Shown here piece after piece: positions 19,572 through 28,550 of a stretch of 62,506 nucleotides of DNA (the first letter of the stretch is position 1; each line of letters starts with the position of its first letter). Below the pieces are notes generated by a model, which saw only the letters and a list, made by a program, of their open reading frames with translations, did not search any database and was not told the DNA's origin. The translations under genes and the position numbers were made by a program. Source of the stretch: Opitutia bacterium (GTDB lineage Bacteria; Verrucomicrobiota; Verrucomicrobiae; Opitutales; UBA953); assembly GCA_004558035.1 (NCBI GenBank), contig SFEJ01000009.1, forward strand, positions 1 through 62,506, given 5' to 3'.

Positions 19572-20246
19572 TCAGGAGAAGAAGTCGAATTCGCCCTGGA
19601 GGTGGTCGCGGAATTTCTTCGCGCTCGTGCTCGCGGCGACGAGGTCGAGAATTTCCGCGCGCGCGAACGCCGGGTGCTCGCACATGTTCACGAGCAGCTC
19701 CGCGGCGGCGATCGCGTCGTAGAGCGCGCAATGGTAGCGGGCGCGGTTTTTCGGACAGAAGCGGCGCGCGGTCGCCTCGACGCGCTCGCCGATCTCGAAG
19801 CGCTCGACGAGCGTGCCGAGCTTGTGCGAACGCTCGTGCGGGAACCACGTCTTGGCGATGCGGCAGGTGTCGATCCACGGCCCCCACGAGTTCACGGGCG
19901 GATTGCCGACGATGGAAAAATCCGGCACTTTCCCGGGAACGCTCCACACCGTCGCGAGCATGCCGATTTCCGCCGGCGCGTGGTGCGAGCCGAAAAGCCC
20001 GCTGCGGCGCAGCCCGGAAAAGACGTTCCAGTCGTTTTCCACGGGCGCGAGCCCCGCGACGTCTTCGTCGAAGATGCCGTGGACGTCCGACTCGTCCGCC
20101 GGGATCGGCGCGGAGACGCCGCAGAGCCGCGTGCGCGCGTCGATGACCTTGCCCCCGAGCAGCGTCGCGAAGCCGTATTCGACGATGCCGGAAACGGCGG
20201 ATCCCTCGAAGTCCAGAATGTGAATGGGAACGTTTTGCCAGAACAT
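19572..20246 (-). CDS. DEDD-family 3'-5' exonuclease-like protein
   Basis: The 224-aa protein opens with HILDFEGSAVSGIVEYG, matching ExoI of DnaQ-like nucleases (DxE). WIDTCRIAKTWFP and SHKLGTLVERF correspond to the ExoII region. YHCALYDAIAAAELL supplies the last Asp. It is probably a general exonuclease; the family is broad. ATG 20246 was chosen as the first Met before the Exo I motif. The larger frame upstream is a shadow of the HAD gene. Confidence 0.8.
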   Translation of the reverse strand: MFWQNVPIHILDFEGSAVSGIVEYGFATLLGGKVIDARTRLCGVSAPIPADESDVHGIFDEDVAGLAPVENDWNVFSGLRRSGLFGSHHAPAEIGMLATVWSVPGKVPDFSIVGNPPVNSWGPWIDTCRIAKTWFPHERSHKLGTLVERFEIGERVEATARRFCPKNRARYHCALYDAIAAAELLVNMCEHPAFARAEILDLVAASTSAKKFRDHLQGEFDFFS

Positions 20247-20293
20247 GACGGGAAAGAAAAATCGTGAGAGCGGAAGCGGGCGCGCCGCGCGGT

Positions 20294-20947
20294 TCAGGAG
20301 AGCAGCTCTTCGTAGTCGCGGATGACGGGAACGCCGGCGGCGAGCAGCCGTTCCCGCGACTGGTGCGCGTGCCCGCCGTGGTCGATGAGCACGCACCGCA
20401 CACCCATCGCGCGCGCGGTTTCGACGTCGTGCAGCGTGTCGCCGACGTAGAGCACGTATTCCGCGGGAAGGCCGATTTTCTGCAGGTGTCCGGGCGCGCG
20501 GTAGGATTTGTCGTGCGCGAAAATGTCGTCGTTCCCGCTCAGCCGCACGAAGTATTTTTCGAGATCGTGCTCGGCGATGATCGTCGTGAGGTAGTCGTGG
20601 CGGTAGGCGGAAAGCACGGACTGCGTGACGCCGAGCGCGTGCACGGCGTGGATGAAGCGGCGCGCGCCTTTCTGCAGCGTGCATTCGAGGCGCTTCGCCT
20701 CGTAGTGCGCCATGAATTCGACGCTCATCGCCTCGAACGCCGTGCGCGACGTGTCGAAGCCGAGCGCGCGATAGACGTCGATCACCGGGAAACTGAAAAT
20801 GCGCTGGTAGGTCGCGACGTCGATCGGCGGCCTGCCGATCTTCGCGAGCAGCAGGTCGAGCGACTCCATGCACAGCCACAGGTCGTCGAGCAGCGTGCCG
20901 TTCCAATCCCAGACGACGTGGCGGAAATCCTTGAGCGAAATCTTCAT
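20294..20947 (-). CDS. HAD-superfamily hydrolase (phosphoglycolate phosphatase-like)
   Basis: The 217-aa protein has motif I VVWDWNGTLLDD, in which the second Asp of the usual DxDGT is Asn. Ser in VLSAYRHD is motif II, Lys in HDKSYRAPGH is motif III, and YVGDTLHDVETARAMG is motif IV. The cap domain is of type C1. Its start overlaps the tcdA stop by 4 bp (ATGA), indicating translational coupling. The substrate is unknown. A DWNGT variant of motif I occurs in related bacterial HAD proteins, so it need not be inactive. Confidence 0.85.
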   Translation of the reverse strand: MKISLKDFRHVVWDWNGTLLDDLWLCMESLDLLLAKIGRPPIDVATYQRIFSFPVIDVYRALGFDTSRTAFEAMSVEFMAHYEAKRLECTLQKGARRFIHAVHALGVTQSVLSAYRHDYLTTIIAEHDLEKYFVRLSGNDDIFAHDKSYRAPGHLQKIGLPAEYVLYVGDTLHDVETARAMGVRCVLIDHGGHAHQSRERLLAAGVPVIRDYEELLS

Positions 20948-21735
20948 GATGCGTTTGAGGAAATGATTTTTTCGACGACGAGCTGCGCGAGCGCGAGCCC
21001 GAAGGCGCCGGTGACGAACGCCGCCGTGCCCGGGCGCGGACGCCCGCCGGCGGGAGAAATCATCTGCGGGAACGCGGCGGCGTCGAGCGGCGCGGGCGCG
21101 CGCGAAAGCTCCCGCGAAAACACGACGGGAACGCCGAGCTTCGCGCCGCCTTTCGGAAAACCGTGGCGGGAACGCAGCTCGCGGCGGACGAATTTCAGCA
21201 GCGCGTCGCCTTCCGCGTCCGCGAGGTCGCCGACTTCGACGCGCGTCCCGTCGAGCTTGCCCGCGCAGCCGCCGGAAGAGACGACCGGCGTTCCCGCCGC
21301 GACGCACGCCGCGATCAGCGCCGCCTTGTTCGCCGCGCCGTCGATCGCGTCCGCGACGAGGTCGAACCTGCCGCGGTTTTCGGAAAAAAACGCGGGCGCG
21401 GAATCCCGCGTGAGAAAAATCTTCTTCACGGAAACGGCGCATTCCGGGCTGATCGCGCGGACGCGCTCGGCGAGCGCCTCCGCCTTGGCGCGCCCGTAGG
21501 CGCCGTCCAACGCGTGAAGCTGCCGGTTCGTGTTCGTGATCTGGATTTCGTCCATGTCCGCGAGCGTCAGATCGCGTACGCCGCTGCGCGCGAGCGCCTC
21601 GCAGGCCCACGAGCCGACGCCGCCGAGCCCGACGAGACAGACGCGGGCGCGCGCGAGCTTCGCGAACGCCTCGCTCCCGTAAAGTCGGGCGACGCCCGCG
21701 AAACGCGCGCGGAAATCCTCGGAAAAACTTTCCAT
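20944..21735 (-). CDS. tcdA: tRNA threonylcarbamoyladenosine dehydratase (TcdA/CsdL, ThiF superfamily)
   Basis: The 263-aa protein shows LVGLGGVGSWACEALARSG, the nucleotide loop of E1-like enzymes, LADMDEIQITNTNRQLHAL and DAIDGAANKAALIA. All match TcdA, which cyclises t6A in tRNA to ct6A. GSGTAAF-like C-terminal text (RPGTAAFVTGAFGLALAQ) fits the family. It is first in a two-gene unit with the HAD hydrolase. ATG 21735 gives the usual MxxxxxRFxGxxRLYG start (RFAGVARLYG). Confidence 0.9.
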   Translation of the reverse strand: MESFSEDFRARFAGVARLYGSEAFAKLARARVCLVGLGGVGSWACEALARSGVRDLTLADMDEIQITNTNRQLHALDGAYGRAKAEALAERVRAISPECAVSVKKIFLTRDSAPAFFSENRGRFDLVADAIDGAANKAALIAACVAAGTPVVSSGGCAGKLDGTRVEVGDLADAEGDALLKFVRRELRSRHGFPKGGAKLGVPVVFSRELSRAPAPLDAAAFPQMISPAGGRPRPGTAAFVTGAFGLALAQLVVEKIISSNAS

Positions 21736-21801
21736 GCGCCCCATGAAAACACATGCGCGAAAGCGCCGCAACCCCCGACCCCGCGCGCGTTTCCGCCCCC
21801 G

Positions 21802-21819
21802 CGGTTTCCTAAACCGAGG
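21802..21819. repeat. 18-bp dyad repeat, left copy of an inverted pair
   Basis: CGGTTTCCTAAACCGAGG contains an internal dyad CGGTTT-CCT-AAACCG. Its exact reverse complement is at 22,053-22,070, enclosing 233 bp upstream of the PEP-CTERM gene. Confidence 0.8.
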
Positions 21820-21834
21820 CAAGTCCGAAATTTT

Positions 21835-21864
21835 GACCACGGAAAACACGGAAGGACACGGAAA
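21835..21864. repeat. Short tandem ACACGGA-type array
   Basis: ACCACGGAAAACACGGAAGGACACGGAAA is three imperfect units of about 9-10 bp, followed further on by CGCAAAGACGCAAAGAG. Such words are common intergenic simple repeats in Verrucomicrobiota and Planctomycetota (general knowledge). Confidence 0.6.
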
Positions 21865-22015
21865 TTTTTCGGGCAAGCTCTCTCGGGAACGCAAAATTCC
21901 CCCGCAAAGACGCAAAGAGTTGTAAAGAAGTGACTTCGTTTTCACGGGAACGCCGTCCGAAATTTGCGGGAATTCGCGCCGATTCGCGGTTAAAAACTTA
22001 TATTTATTTGTCGTG

Positions 22016-22070
22016 TAAAATATGATGAATAAAGGGATGAACGGCGTTTCCCCCTCGGTTTAGGAAACCG
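22016..22070 (+). promoter_or_regulatory. AT-rich promoter-like leader and right 18-bp dyad repeat before the PEP-CTERM gene
   Basis: The stretch 21,989-22,030 is markedly AT-rich for this genome and holds TAAAAT at 22,016-22,021 as a possible -10 box; no clear -35 is seen. The right dyad repeat (22,053-22,070) lies between this and the start codon, so it would form a hairpin in the mRNA leader. Confidence 0.4.
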
Positions 22071-22112
22071 GGGATAATGCCTTCACAATTCAATATACAG
22101 TCTGAAATGCTT

Positions 22113-22796
22113 ATGAAAAACTCCACAATCATCACAGTCGCCGCCCTCCTCGCCGCGGGAACGGCATTTGCGAACGCAGAAATCGTCTCCGGAACGGATA
22201 CCGCGTCTGGAAGTGGTATCACGACCATCACCGGATTCAAAGTCGATTTGGACGCTTTGAACTGGTCTCCGGATTTTTCGGACGACATCGCGACGTTCAC
22301 GTTGAAATCGATCGACTTCGCCTCGACCTCCGGAGCAAACAGCAACGCGAAGTTTTACAGCGGAAATCTGTACGCCTTTATTTACGAGGGAGAAGTCGCG
22401 CCCAACAACGTCGGAAGCTCCACGAGCAGCGTCGCCGTCTCCATGAATGCGATTTCTTGGGACAGCAACAGCAACGCCAACTCCGGCACTTGGAATTTCG
22501 ACAACATCGCCTTGGACCTCACAAAAACTTATTCGGTGCTGTTTTCTTCATCCCAAGACAGTTTCGTCTCCGCCAAGGGGAACAGCGGTTCGGGAGAAGG
22601 TATTCGTTCGGCAGTCACGACGACCGGAGCTTCCGCTATTCTCGTCGCGAAATATAACGGTTCCGGCTTCGAAACTTCCTACGGCGTAAACGCGACGTTG
22701 CACGGCATCGTCATTCCCGAGCCGTCGGTGTTCGGGCTGTTGGCGGGTTTGGGCGCGCTCGCGCTGGCGGGAACGCGTCGCCGCCGCCGCAAATAA
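22113..22796 (+). CDS. PEP-CTERM sorting domain protein
   Basis: The 227-aa protein has a signal peptide (MKNSTIITVAALLAAGTAFA), a Ser/Asn/Thr-rich beta-type body without Cys, and the C-terminal tripartite sorting signal. That signal is IPEPSVFGLLAGLGALALAG followed by TRRRRRK. Such proteins are exported and processed by exosortase, and the system co-occurs with exopolysaccharide clusters (established knowledge). The exosortase gene is not in the window. Met codons at 22,107 and 22,113 are both possible starts. A terminator follows at 22,826. Confidence 0.9.
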   Translation: MKNSTIITVAALLAAGTAFANAEIVSGTDTASGSGITTITGFKVDLDALNWSPDFSDDIATFTLKSIDFASTSGANSNAKFYSGNLYAFIYEGEVAPNNVGSSTSSVAVSMNAISWDSNSNANSGTWNFDNIALDLTKTYSVLFSSSQDSFVSAKGNSGSGEGIRSAVTTTGASAILVAKYNGSGFETSYGVNATLHGIVIPEPSVFGLLAGLGALALAGTRRRRRK

Positions 22797-22825
22797 GTTT
22801 TCGTTTTTCATAGTGTGTGTGTTGT

Positions 22826-22861
22826 CGTTCCCGCGTCGCGATGCGCGGGAACGTTTTTTTT
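22826..22861 (+). terminator. Terminator after the PEP-CTERM gene, CGTTCCCG stem
   Basis: CGTTCCCGCG pairs with CGCGGGAACG around a short loop, followed by eight T residues. Confidence 0.85.
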
Positions 22862-22939
22862 GCGGGAAGAACCGCGTCCGCGCGGCGGCGGTTTTTCCGT
22901 TTTAAAAGTGGCATAAATTCTGCAAAATGGGAGTTCATT

Positions 22940-23587
22940 ATGTGCGACAACGACGAACAGAAACCGACCGAGGCGACGCCGATTTCGGTCCAGATCCAGA
23001 AGGAATTTCTGAAGCAGCGTAAAATCTTTCTTTGGGGCGCGGTCGAAGACGCTTCGGCGCGCGACGTCACGGAAAAACTGCTCTACCTCGAAGCGATCGC
23101 GCCGGGCGAGCCGATCACGTTCTACATCAACACGCCGGGCGGCTCGATCACGGCGGGCATGGCGATCTACGACACGATCAAGCTCATCTCCTCGCCGGTG
23201 AAGGTCGTCGTCACGGGCATGGCGGCGTCGATGGGCTCGATTCTGCTGAGCGCTCCCGCGAAGGGCAACCGCTTCCTGTACCCGCACGCGCAGGTGATGA
23301 TCCACCAGCCGCTGATCATGGGGCAGTTTCAGGGGCCGGCGGTGGACATCCACATCCAGGCGCAGGAGATGGAGCGCACGCGCGACGAGCTGAACCGCAT
23401 TCTCGCCGCGGCGTCGGGCCAGCCGCTCGAAAAGATCACGCGCGACACCGACCGCGACTTTTACCTGAACGCGCAGGAGGCGATCGCCTACGGGCTCGCC
23501 GACGCGATCGTCGAACCCGAAGGCGCCGCGCCGAACGCGGCGGGAACGGCCGCCGGCGCCGCTCCGCGCAAGGGCAAGAAAAAATAA
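22940..23587 (+). CDS. clpP: ATP-dependent Clp protease proteolytic subunit
   Basis: The 215-aa protein carries the ClpP triad: Ser97 in VTGMAASMGSI, His122 in AQVMIHQPL, and an Asp near residue 171 (TRDTDRDFYLNAQEA). NTPGGSITAGMAIYDTI is the oxyanion-region signature. The C-terminal tail is Ala-rich and basic (APRKGKKK). No clpX or clpA lies beside it; an S41 protease gene follows 46 bp downstream. The canonical propeptide is not obvious. Confidence 0.95.
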   Translation: MCDNDEQKPTEATPISVQIQKEFLKQRKIFLWGAVEDASARDVTEKLLYLEAIAPGEPITFYINTPGGSITAGMAIYDTIKLISSPVKVVVTGMAASMGSILLSAPAKGNRFLYPHAQVMIHQPLIMGQFQGPAVDIHIQAQEMERTRDELNRILAAASGQPLEKITRDTDRDFYLNAQEAIAYGLADAIVEPEGAAPNAAGTAAGAAPRKGKKK

Positions 23588-23633
23588 TCCGACGAAAACC
23601 CCGCCGCCGCGCCGCTTTCAACGCATTCCCGCC

Positions 23634-26012
23634 ATGAAACTCTCCCGCACGCTTTCACGCCGTCTCGCGCTTTCCGCGCTGCTCTTCGTTCCCGCCTTCG
23701 CGCTCGCCGCCGACGCGGGAACGCCGCCCGTCGCGCCGACGGTCGCCGCGCCCGCCCCCGAGACGCCGCGCTACACGACGACGCGGGAGATGCAGGACGA
23801 CGTCCGCCTCACGCGCTTCTGTCTCGACCGCTTCCACATTTCGCAGAAGAAGACGGACGCGACGGACATGCGGCAGGTCATCAGAAACTTCTTCGCGCAG
23901 CTCGATCCTTCGCGCAGCTTCTTCCTGCAGAGCGACTACGAGCTGGCGTGCGCGCGCTTCGAAAAAGTCCTGCCCGACTATCTGAAGAACGGCAGCATGA
24001 CCGCCGCCTTCGGGATTTACGAAATTTTCGAAAAGCGCGTCGCCGAGCGCGTGGACCGGGCGCGGGAACGCCTCGCGCGCGGCTTCGACCTCGCGAACGG
24101 TGATTCGCTGAAACTCAACCGCAAGGACGAGCCCTGGTGCGCGACCGACGCCGAGCTGGACGCGTTCTGGGAAAAACGCCTCACGAACGACCTCATCAAC
24201 GAACTGATCGGCGGCGGAAAATCCGGCGGCGAAGACGCAGCGGACGAAGCCGACGAGGACGCCGAGCCCGACCTTTCCGAAGCCGCCGTGCGCGCCGCCT
24301 GCGAAAAAATCGCGAAGCGCTACGAAAAGCTCCGCAAGAATCTCGTCCTCGAGCCTTGGGAAATCGAAGAGATGTTCCTCAACGCGCTCACCGCGCAGTT
24401 CGATCCGCACACGACGTTCTTCCCGAAGGAGTCGATGGAGGACTTTCAGATTTCGATGCGCAATTCGCTCTGCGGCATCGGCGCCGTGCTCTACGACGAC
24501 GAAGGCTACTGCACGGTGCGCGAAATCATTCCCGGCGGGCCCGTAGACCGCTCCGGCAAATTCTCCGTGGGCGACCGCATCATCGCCGTCGGCTCGGGAA
24601 CGGATGATTCCGTCGCGCTGACGGACGTCGTCGGCATGCGCCTCAACCGCATCGTGCGGATGCTGCGCGGGAAGAAAGGCGAGACGGTGCGCCTGCTCGT
24701 CGAATCCGGCAGCGATCACGGCGACCGCAAATACATTTCCCTCGTCCGCGACGAGGTGAAGCTGACCGAACAGCTCGCGACCGCGAAGCTCATCAGCGTT
24801 CCCGCCGAAACGGCGGACGCGGCGGCTCCCGCGGCGGACGTTCCCGTCGGCGTCATCAATCTGCCCGCCTTCTACGGCAAAGACCGCACCGACGCGCAGG
24901 CGTTCAGCACGACCGAAGACGTGAAGGAGCTGCTCGGCAAGCTCAAGGGCGCGGGCGCGGGCGCGATCGTGCTCGACCTCCGCGACAACGGCGGCGGCTA
25001 TCTCAACGAAGCCGTGGATCTGACGGAGCTCTTCGTCGGATCCGGCGAGCCCGTGCTGCAGGTGCGCGGCGCGGCGGGCAGCGACGCGAACGTGCTGCGG
25101 ACGGGGCGCAAGACGCTCTTCGACGCGGCGAAGCACATCTTCACGACGACGCTTCCGGAATGGAACGGCCCGCTGGTCGTGCTCGTCTCCAAGGCGAGCG
25201 CGAGCGCGAGCGAGATCGTCGCCGGCGCGCTGCGCGACAACCGCCGCGCCGTCATCGTCGGCGACGCGCAGACGCACGGCAAGGGCTCCGTGCAGGAAAT
25301 CGTCCCGTTCAGCTACCTTGTGGACGACGAGGCGCAGAAGGCGTCCATCAAGATCACGCGCAGCAAATGGTACGCGCCTTCGGGCGATTCGATCCAGCTC
25401 AAGGGCGTCGCGGCGGACATCCGCGTGCCGACCGTGTACAGCGTGTTCCCGATTTCGGAAAGCGACCTGGACAACCCGCTCCCGTGGGACTCGATTCCCT
25501 CCGTGCTCGACGAAAGCCGCCCGCAGCCGGGCTGGCTCGCCGCGCCCGTCTCGCCGGAGCTCATCGCCGCACTCGACGACGCGAGCCGCCGCCGCCAGGC
25601 GGAGCTGCCCGAGTTCGTCACGCACGGGCGCGCGATCTCGTGGTGGGAACGCGCCGAAAAGGACAGAACCGTCCCGCTCGACATCCGGGAACGCATCGAA
25701 CGGCGCGCCGCCGACAAGGCGTTCGTCAGGACGATCCGCGACGAATACGAGGCTTTCGCCGAGAACGATTTCCGCTCCGAGGAAATCCGGCTCGATTCCG
25801 CCGTCGAAGCGGAAAAAAGCGGCGACGACGCGAAGGCGAAGGGCTTTTCGCTCTCGAAGCGCCGCGGCTCGAAGCTGCTGCCGCAGTCCGGCAAAAACGC
25901 CGACGCGGAGGAAAAGGAAGATCCCGAATACGACGTCGTGCTGCGCGAAGCCGCGCGCATCGCCGCCGACTGGGCGCGCAGCCTGAACCGCGTCCCCGCC
26001 GACGCGAACTGA
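23634..26012 (+). CDS. prc: Carboxy-terminal processing protease (tail-specific, S41)
   Basis: The 792-aa protein has a signal peptide (LALSALLFVPAFALAADA) and so acts in the periplasm. The N-terminal domain contains FFAQLDPSRSFFLQSDY, typical of Prc/Tsp. A PDZ domain (about residues 260-350) and the S41 core follow. The Ser nucleophile lies in LVSKASASASEIVAGAL (about residue 520) and the Lys base in HGKGSVQEIV. The long C-terminal helical region fits the DUF3340-type tail of Prc. Substrates may include lipoproteins or peptidoglycan hydrolases (family knowledge). Confidence 0.94.
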   Translation: MKLSRTLSRRLALSALLFVPAFALAADAGTPPVAPTVAAPAPETPRYTTTREMQDDVRLTRFCLDRFHISQKKTDATDMRQVIRNFFAQLDPSRSFFLQSDYELACARFEKVLPDYLKNGSMTAAFGIYEIFEKRVAERVDRARERLARGFDLANGDSLKLNRKDEPWCATDAELDAFWEKRLTNDLINELIGGGKSGGEDAADEADEDAEPDLSEAAVRAACEKIAKRYEKLRKNLVLEPWEIEEMFLNALTAQFDPHTTFFPKESMEDFQISMRNSLCGIGAVLYDDEGYCTVREIIPGGPVDRSGKFSVGDRIIAVGSGTDDSVALTDVVGMRLNRIVRMLRGKKGETVRLLVESGSDHGDRKYISLVRDEVKLTEQLATAKLISVPAETADAAAPAADVPVGVINLPAFYGKDRTDAQAFSTTEDVKELLGKLKGAGAGAIVLDLRDNGGGYLNEAVDLTELFVGSGEPVLQVRGAAGSDANVLRTGRKTLFDAAKHIFTTTLPEWNGPLVVLVSKASASASEIVAGALRDNRRAVIVGDAQTHGKGSVQEIVPFSYLVDDEAQKASIKITRSKWYAPSGDSIQLKGVAADIRVPTVYSVFPISESDLDNPLPWDSIPSVLDESRPQPGWLAAPVSPELIAALDDASRRRQAELPEFVTHGRAISWWERAEKDRTVPLDIRERIERRAADKAFVRTIRDEYEAFAENDFRSEEIRLDSAVEAEKSGDDAKAKGFSLSKRRGSKLLPQSGKNADAEEKEDPEYDVVLREAARIAADWARSLNRVPADAN

Positions 26013-26084
26013 GCGGGCGCGCCCGCGGCGCGAAGACCGAAACGGGGTTTGCGTTCCCGCGGGAGCGCGCGTAGCATCGTGCGC

Positions 26085-27014
26085 ATGAAAATCGACTCCG
26101 CGATTCCTTTCGTCGCGTTTCTGACCCTTTGCGCCGTTCCCGCGCGGGCGGACACGTTTTCCGTCTGCGACGAAAACGATTTCTGGGGGCACTGGTCGGA
26201 CAAATACTACACGAACCACAGCCGCCTCGCCTACACGCACGACGCCGCCGACGCGCCCGGGCGGCATTACTTCTTTTCCGTCGGGCAGGAAATGTACACG
26301 CCCGCGGCGCGCTACGTCGAGACTCCGCCGAAGGACGACCATCCCTACGCCGCGTTTCTCTACGCGTCCGCCGGGCTCGCGGAAACGCGCGACGACCGTC
26401 TGCTCTTCGCCGCGGAGCTGCAGCTCGGCGTCGTCGGGCCTTCCGCGCTCGGCGAGGAGATCCAGGACGGCTATCACCGCATCATCGGCGCGGACCGCTA
26501 TTCCGGCTGGGATTCGCAGGTGAAGGACCAGCCCGGCGTCAACCTGCTCTGCGAACAGCGCGGACGCTTCATGCTTTCGGGCCGGCTCGGCGAAGGCTTC
26601 GCGGCGGATCTGATCGTGCGCGGCTTCTGTTCGCTCGGCACGGTGCGCACGCAGCTTTCCGGCGGCGCGCAGGCGCGCTGGGGCTACGGTCTGCCGCGCG
26701 ATTTCGGCTGGGCGCCGATGCGGCAGAGCACGTCGCTCGCGCTCGCGCCCGGCGTTCCCGCGAGCCTCTACGTCTTCGCGGATCTGCAGGCGGACGCGAT
26801 CGCCTACGACGCGACGCTCGGCGGCAAGCTTTTCCGCGACCACGATTCCGACCTCTGCGCGTATCCGTTCGCGGCGGAAGCCTCGATCGGCGTCGGCGCC
26901 TCGTTCGGCGGCTGGTCCGCCGTGTTTTTCCAGTCGTTCCGGACGCGCGATTTTTCCTCCGCGGACCACCGCGTCTTCGCGTTCGGCGGCTTCCGCGTTT
27001 CGTATTCATTTTAA
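26085..27014 (+). CDS. LpxR-family outer-membrane lipid A deacylase-like protein
   Basis: The 309-aa protein has a signal peptide and DUF2219/LpxR motifs: ENDFWGHWSDKYYTNHSRLAY, FSVGQEMYTP, DDHPYAAFLYASAG and GVVGPSALGEEIQDGYHRII. LpxR is a 12-stranded barrel that removes the 3'-acyloxyacyl chain of lipid A. The terminal residue is Phe (RVSYSF), as expected for an outer membrane barrel. Catalytic activity here is inferred; many family members are uncharacterised. The start was set at 26,085 to place the signal peptide at the N-terminus. Confidence 0.85.
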   Translation: MKIDSAIPFVAFLTLCAVPARADTFSVCDENDFWGHWSDKYYTNHSRLAYTHDAADAPGRHYFFSVGQEMYTPAARYVETPPKDDHPYAAFLYASAGLAETRDDRLLFAAELQLGVVGPSALGEEIQDGYHRIIGADRYSGWDSQVKDQPGVNLLCEQRGRFMLSGRLGEGFAADLIVRGFCSLGTVRTQLSGGAQARWGYGLPRDFGWAPMRQSTSLALAPGVPASLYVFADLQADAIAYDATLGGKLFRDHDSDLCAYPFAAEASIGVGASFGGWSAVFFQSFRTRDFSSADHRVFAFGGFRVSYSF

Positions 27015-27026
27015 AACCACGTCCGC

Positions 27027-27686
27027 ATGAACCTCAGCGATTTTCTGCTCATCGACGCCTCTTCGCCCGCGTGCGCGGTCGTCGCCCTGCTCGGGGAAGA
27101 CGGCGCGTCTTGGCGCGCGTTCGAAACGTCCGCCGCTCCCGCGCTGGAAGGCGTCTTCGCGGCGGCGGAACGCGTCCGCCCGCGTCTCGACGCGGCGGGC
27201 TTTCTTTTCTGCGAAGGCCCCGGCTCGATTCTCGGCATCCGCGTCGCCGCCGCCGCGATCCGCGGCAGGCTCGCGCTCGGCGCGCGCGTTCCCGTGCTCG
27301 CGTTCGGCAGTCTGCACCTCGCGGCGGCGCTGCTGCTGCGCGCGAATCCGCGGGAACGCGACTTCACGCTCGTCGCCGAATCGCGCATGAACGCGTGGAA
27401 CGTGCTGCGCGTCCGCGACGGCGCGCCCGAGCCGGATTTCCGCGAAGCGCGCACGCCGGAGCTCGCCGCCGCCGTCGCGGGAACGGTCTTCGCGTTCCCG
27501 CATCGCCGTTCGGCGCCGCCGCTCGAATGCGCGCCGCTGGACGTCCCGTCGCTGCTGCGCGCCGATCCCGCGGTCTTCGCGGAAACGCCCTCGCTGCTGC
27601 GCGACCGCGGCGACGCGCCCGACGCCGTGAACACCGCGACGCCCGCGGGCTACGCCAAATGGACGCCCGGACGCCACCGCGCGTGA
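27027..27686 (+). CDS. tsaB: TsaB-like tRNA threonylcarbamoyladenosine biosynthesis protein
   Basis: The 219-aa protein begins LLIDASSPACAVVALL and contains FLFCEGPGSILGIRVAAAAIRG, equivalent to the GPGSFTGLR motif of TsaB. TsaB is the inactive ASKHA partner that binds TsaD. It is shorter and more divergent than the enterobacterial protein, and neighbours tsaD/tsaE are absent. It lies 12 bp after the lpxR-like gene, probably in one transcript ending at a strong terminator. Confidence 0.75.
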   Translation: MNLSDFLLIDASSPACAVVALLGEDGASWRAFETSAAPALEGVFAAAERVRPRLDAAGFLFCEGPGSILGIRVAAAAIRGRLALGARVPVLAFGSLHLAAALLLRANPRERDFTLVAESRMNAWNVLRVRDGAPEPDFREARTPELAAAVAGTVFAFPHRRSAPPLECAPLDVPSLLRADPAVFAETPSLLRDRGDAPDAVNTATPAGYAKWTPGRHRA

Positions 27687-27723
27687 GCGGAAAGAACCGG
27701 ACGCCCGAGGCCTGAGGCGCGCA

Positions 27724-27767
27724 AAAAAAGCGTTCCCGCGGAATCGGCCGCGGGAACGCTTTTTGCG
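27724..27767. terminator. Bidirectional terminator, CGTTCCCG stem, between tsaB and a convergent gene
   Basis: AAAAAGCGTTCCCGCGG and CCGCGGGAACGCTTTTTGC pair around AATCGG between convergent genes. Confidence 0.88.
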
Positions 27768-27782
27768 AAAAGGAAACGCGAC

Positions 27783-28517
27783 TTACGCGGAAGCCTTTTC
27801 GGACGCCTGTTTCTGCGCCTTGAGGAATTCCTCCTCGTTCACCTTCGTGTAGAGCTTCGACTCGACGATCTCCATCAGGTAGTCGCGCGCGAGCGAGAAG
27901 CCGTACTGCTTGATCATCAGGTCGTTGTTCTTGACGAGGTTTTCTTCCGCCGTCCTGGCGTTTTCGAGCGCCTTCGTCTTTTCCTCGCTGTCGGGCATCT
28001 TCGCAACGGAATCCTTGTACGCGACGAGCTGGCGGCGCAGGTTGTGCATCACCTGGACGTTGTGGCGGAACTGTTCGTTCGCTTCCGCGCCCGGAATTTC
28101 CGAAATGAGACGGAACTTGTCGTCGCCCTTCACGAGCAGATGGTCCGCGGGAACGTTCGCGTCGTTCTTCGCCGCCGCGTATTCCTCTTCGGTGAGCTTG
28201 AGGAAGATGCGCGTCTTGAGCACCTGGTGCAGGTAATCGCGCGTCAGCGAGTAGCCGTAGGCCTTCGCCATCGCCTGGTTGTTTTCGTCGAGCTTCTTGC
28301 CGATTTCCTTGATCTTCGCGAGAGCCGCCTTGCGTTCTTCTTCCGTGAGCGCGGTCTTCGCGCGCTGGTCGAGCTCGACCATCATCTGGCGCTGGCGCTG
28401 CACGAGCTGCACGTTCTGAATGAACTGCGTGTTCGCCTCGGCTGTATTGATCGTGGAAACGTGGATGAACTTCTGACCGTTCTGCTCGATGAAATCGAGG
28501 GCTGTGTTGTCTGCCAT
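27783..28517 (-). CDS. Uncharacterised two-repeat helical protein, no signal peptide (paralog of the next gene)
   Basis: The 244-aa protein contains two copies of a unit of about 110 residues. Each unit ends in YG-[YF]-SL-x-RDYL followed by a K[LV]xEEE[YF]xxAxK motif: YGYSLTRDYL then KLTEEEYAAAK, and YGFSLARDYL then KVNEEEFLKAQK. The repeats are rich in Lys/Glu/Gln and predicted helical. The start FIEQNGQKFIHVSTI matches the mature part of the upstream paralog, but here it follows the start directly without an export signal. I do not recognise the family. The cellular location would be cytoplasmic if the start is right. Confidence 0.7.
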   Translation of the reverse strand: MADNTALDFIEQNGQKFIHVSTINTAEANTQFIQNVQLVQRQRQMMVELDQRAKTALTEEERKAALAKIKEIGKKLDENNQAMAKAYGYSLTRDYLHQVLKTRIFLKLTEEEYAAAKNDANVPADHLLVKGDDKFRLISEIPGAEANEQFRHNVQVMHNLRRQLVAYKDSVAKMPDSEEKTKALENARTAEENLVKNNDLMIKQYGFSLARDYLMEIVESKLYTKVNEEEFLKAQKQASEKASA

Positions 28518-28550
28518 GTCTGTTTTGTCTGGTTGGGTTTTAGAAAAAAA

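Noticed and set aside
23655..26969. 1104-codon minus-strand frame across prc and the lpxR-like gene
   Set aside because: It is a shadow frame; both sense genes have full family signatures.
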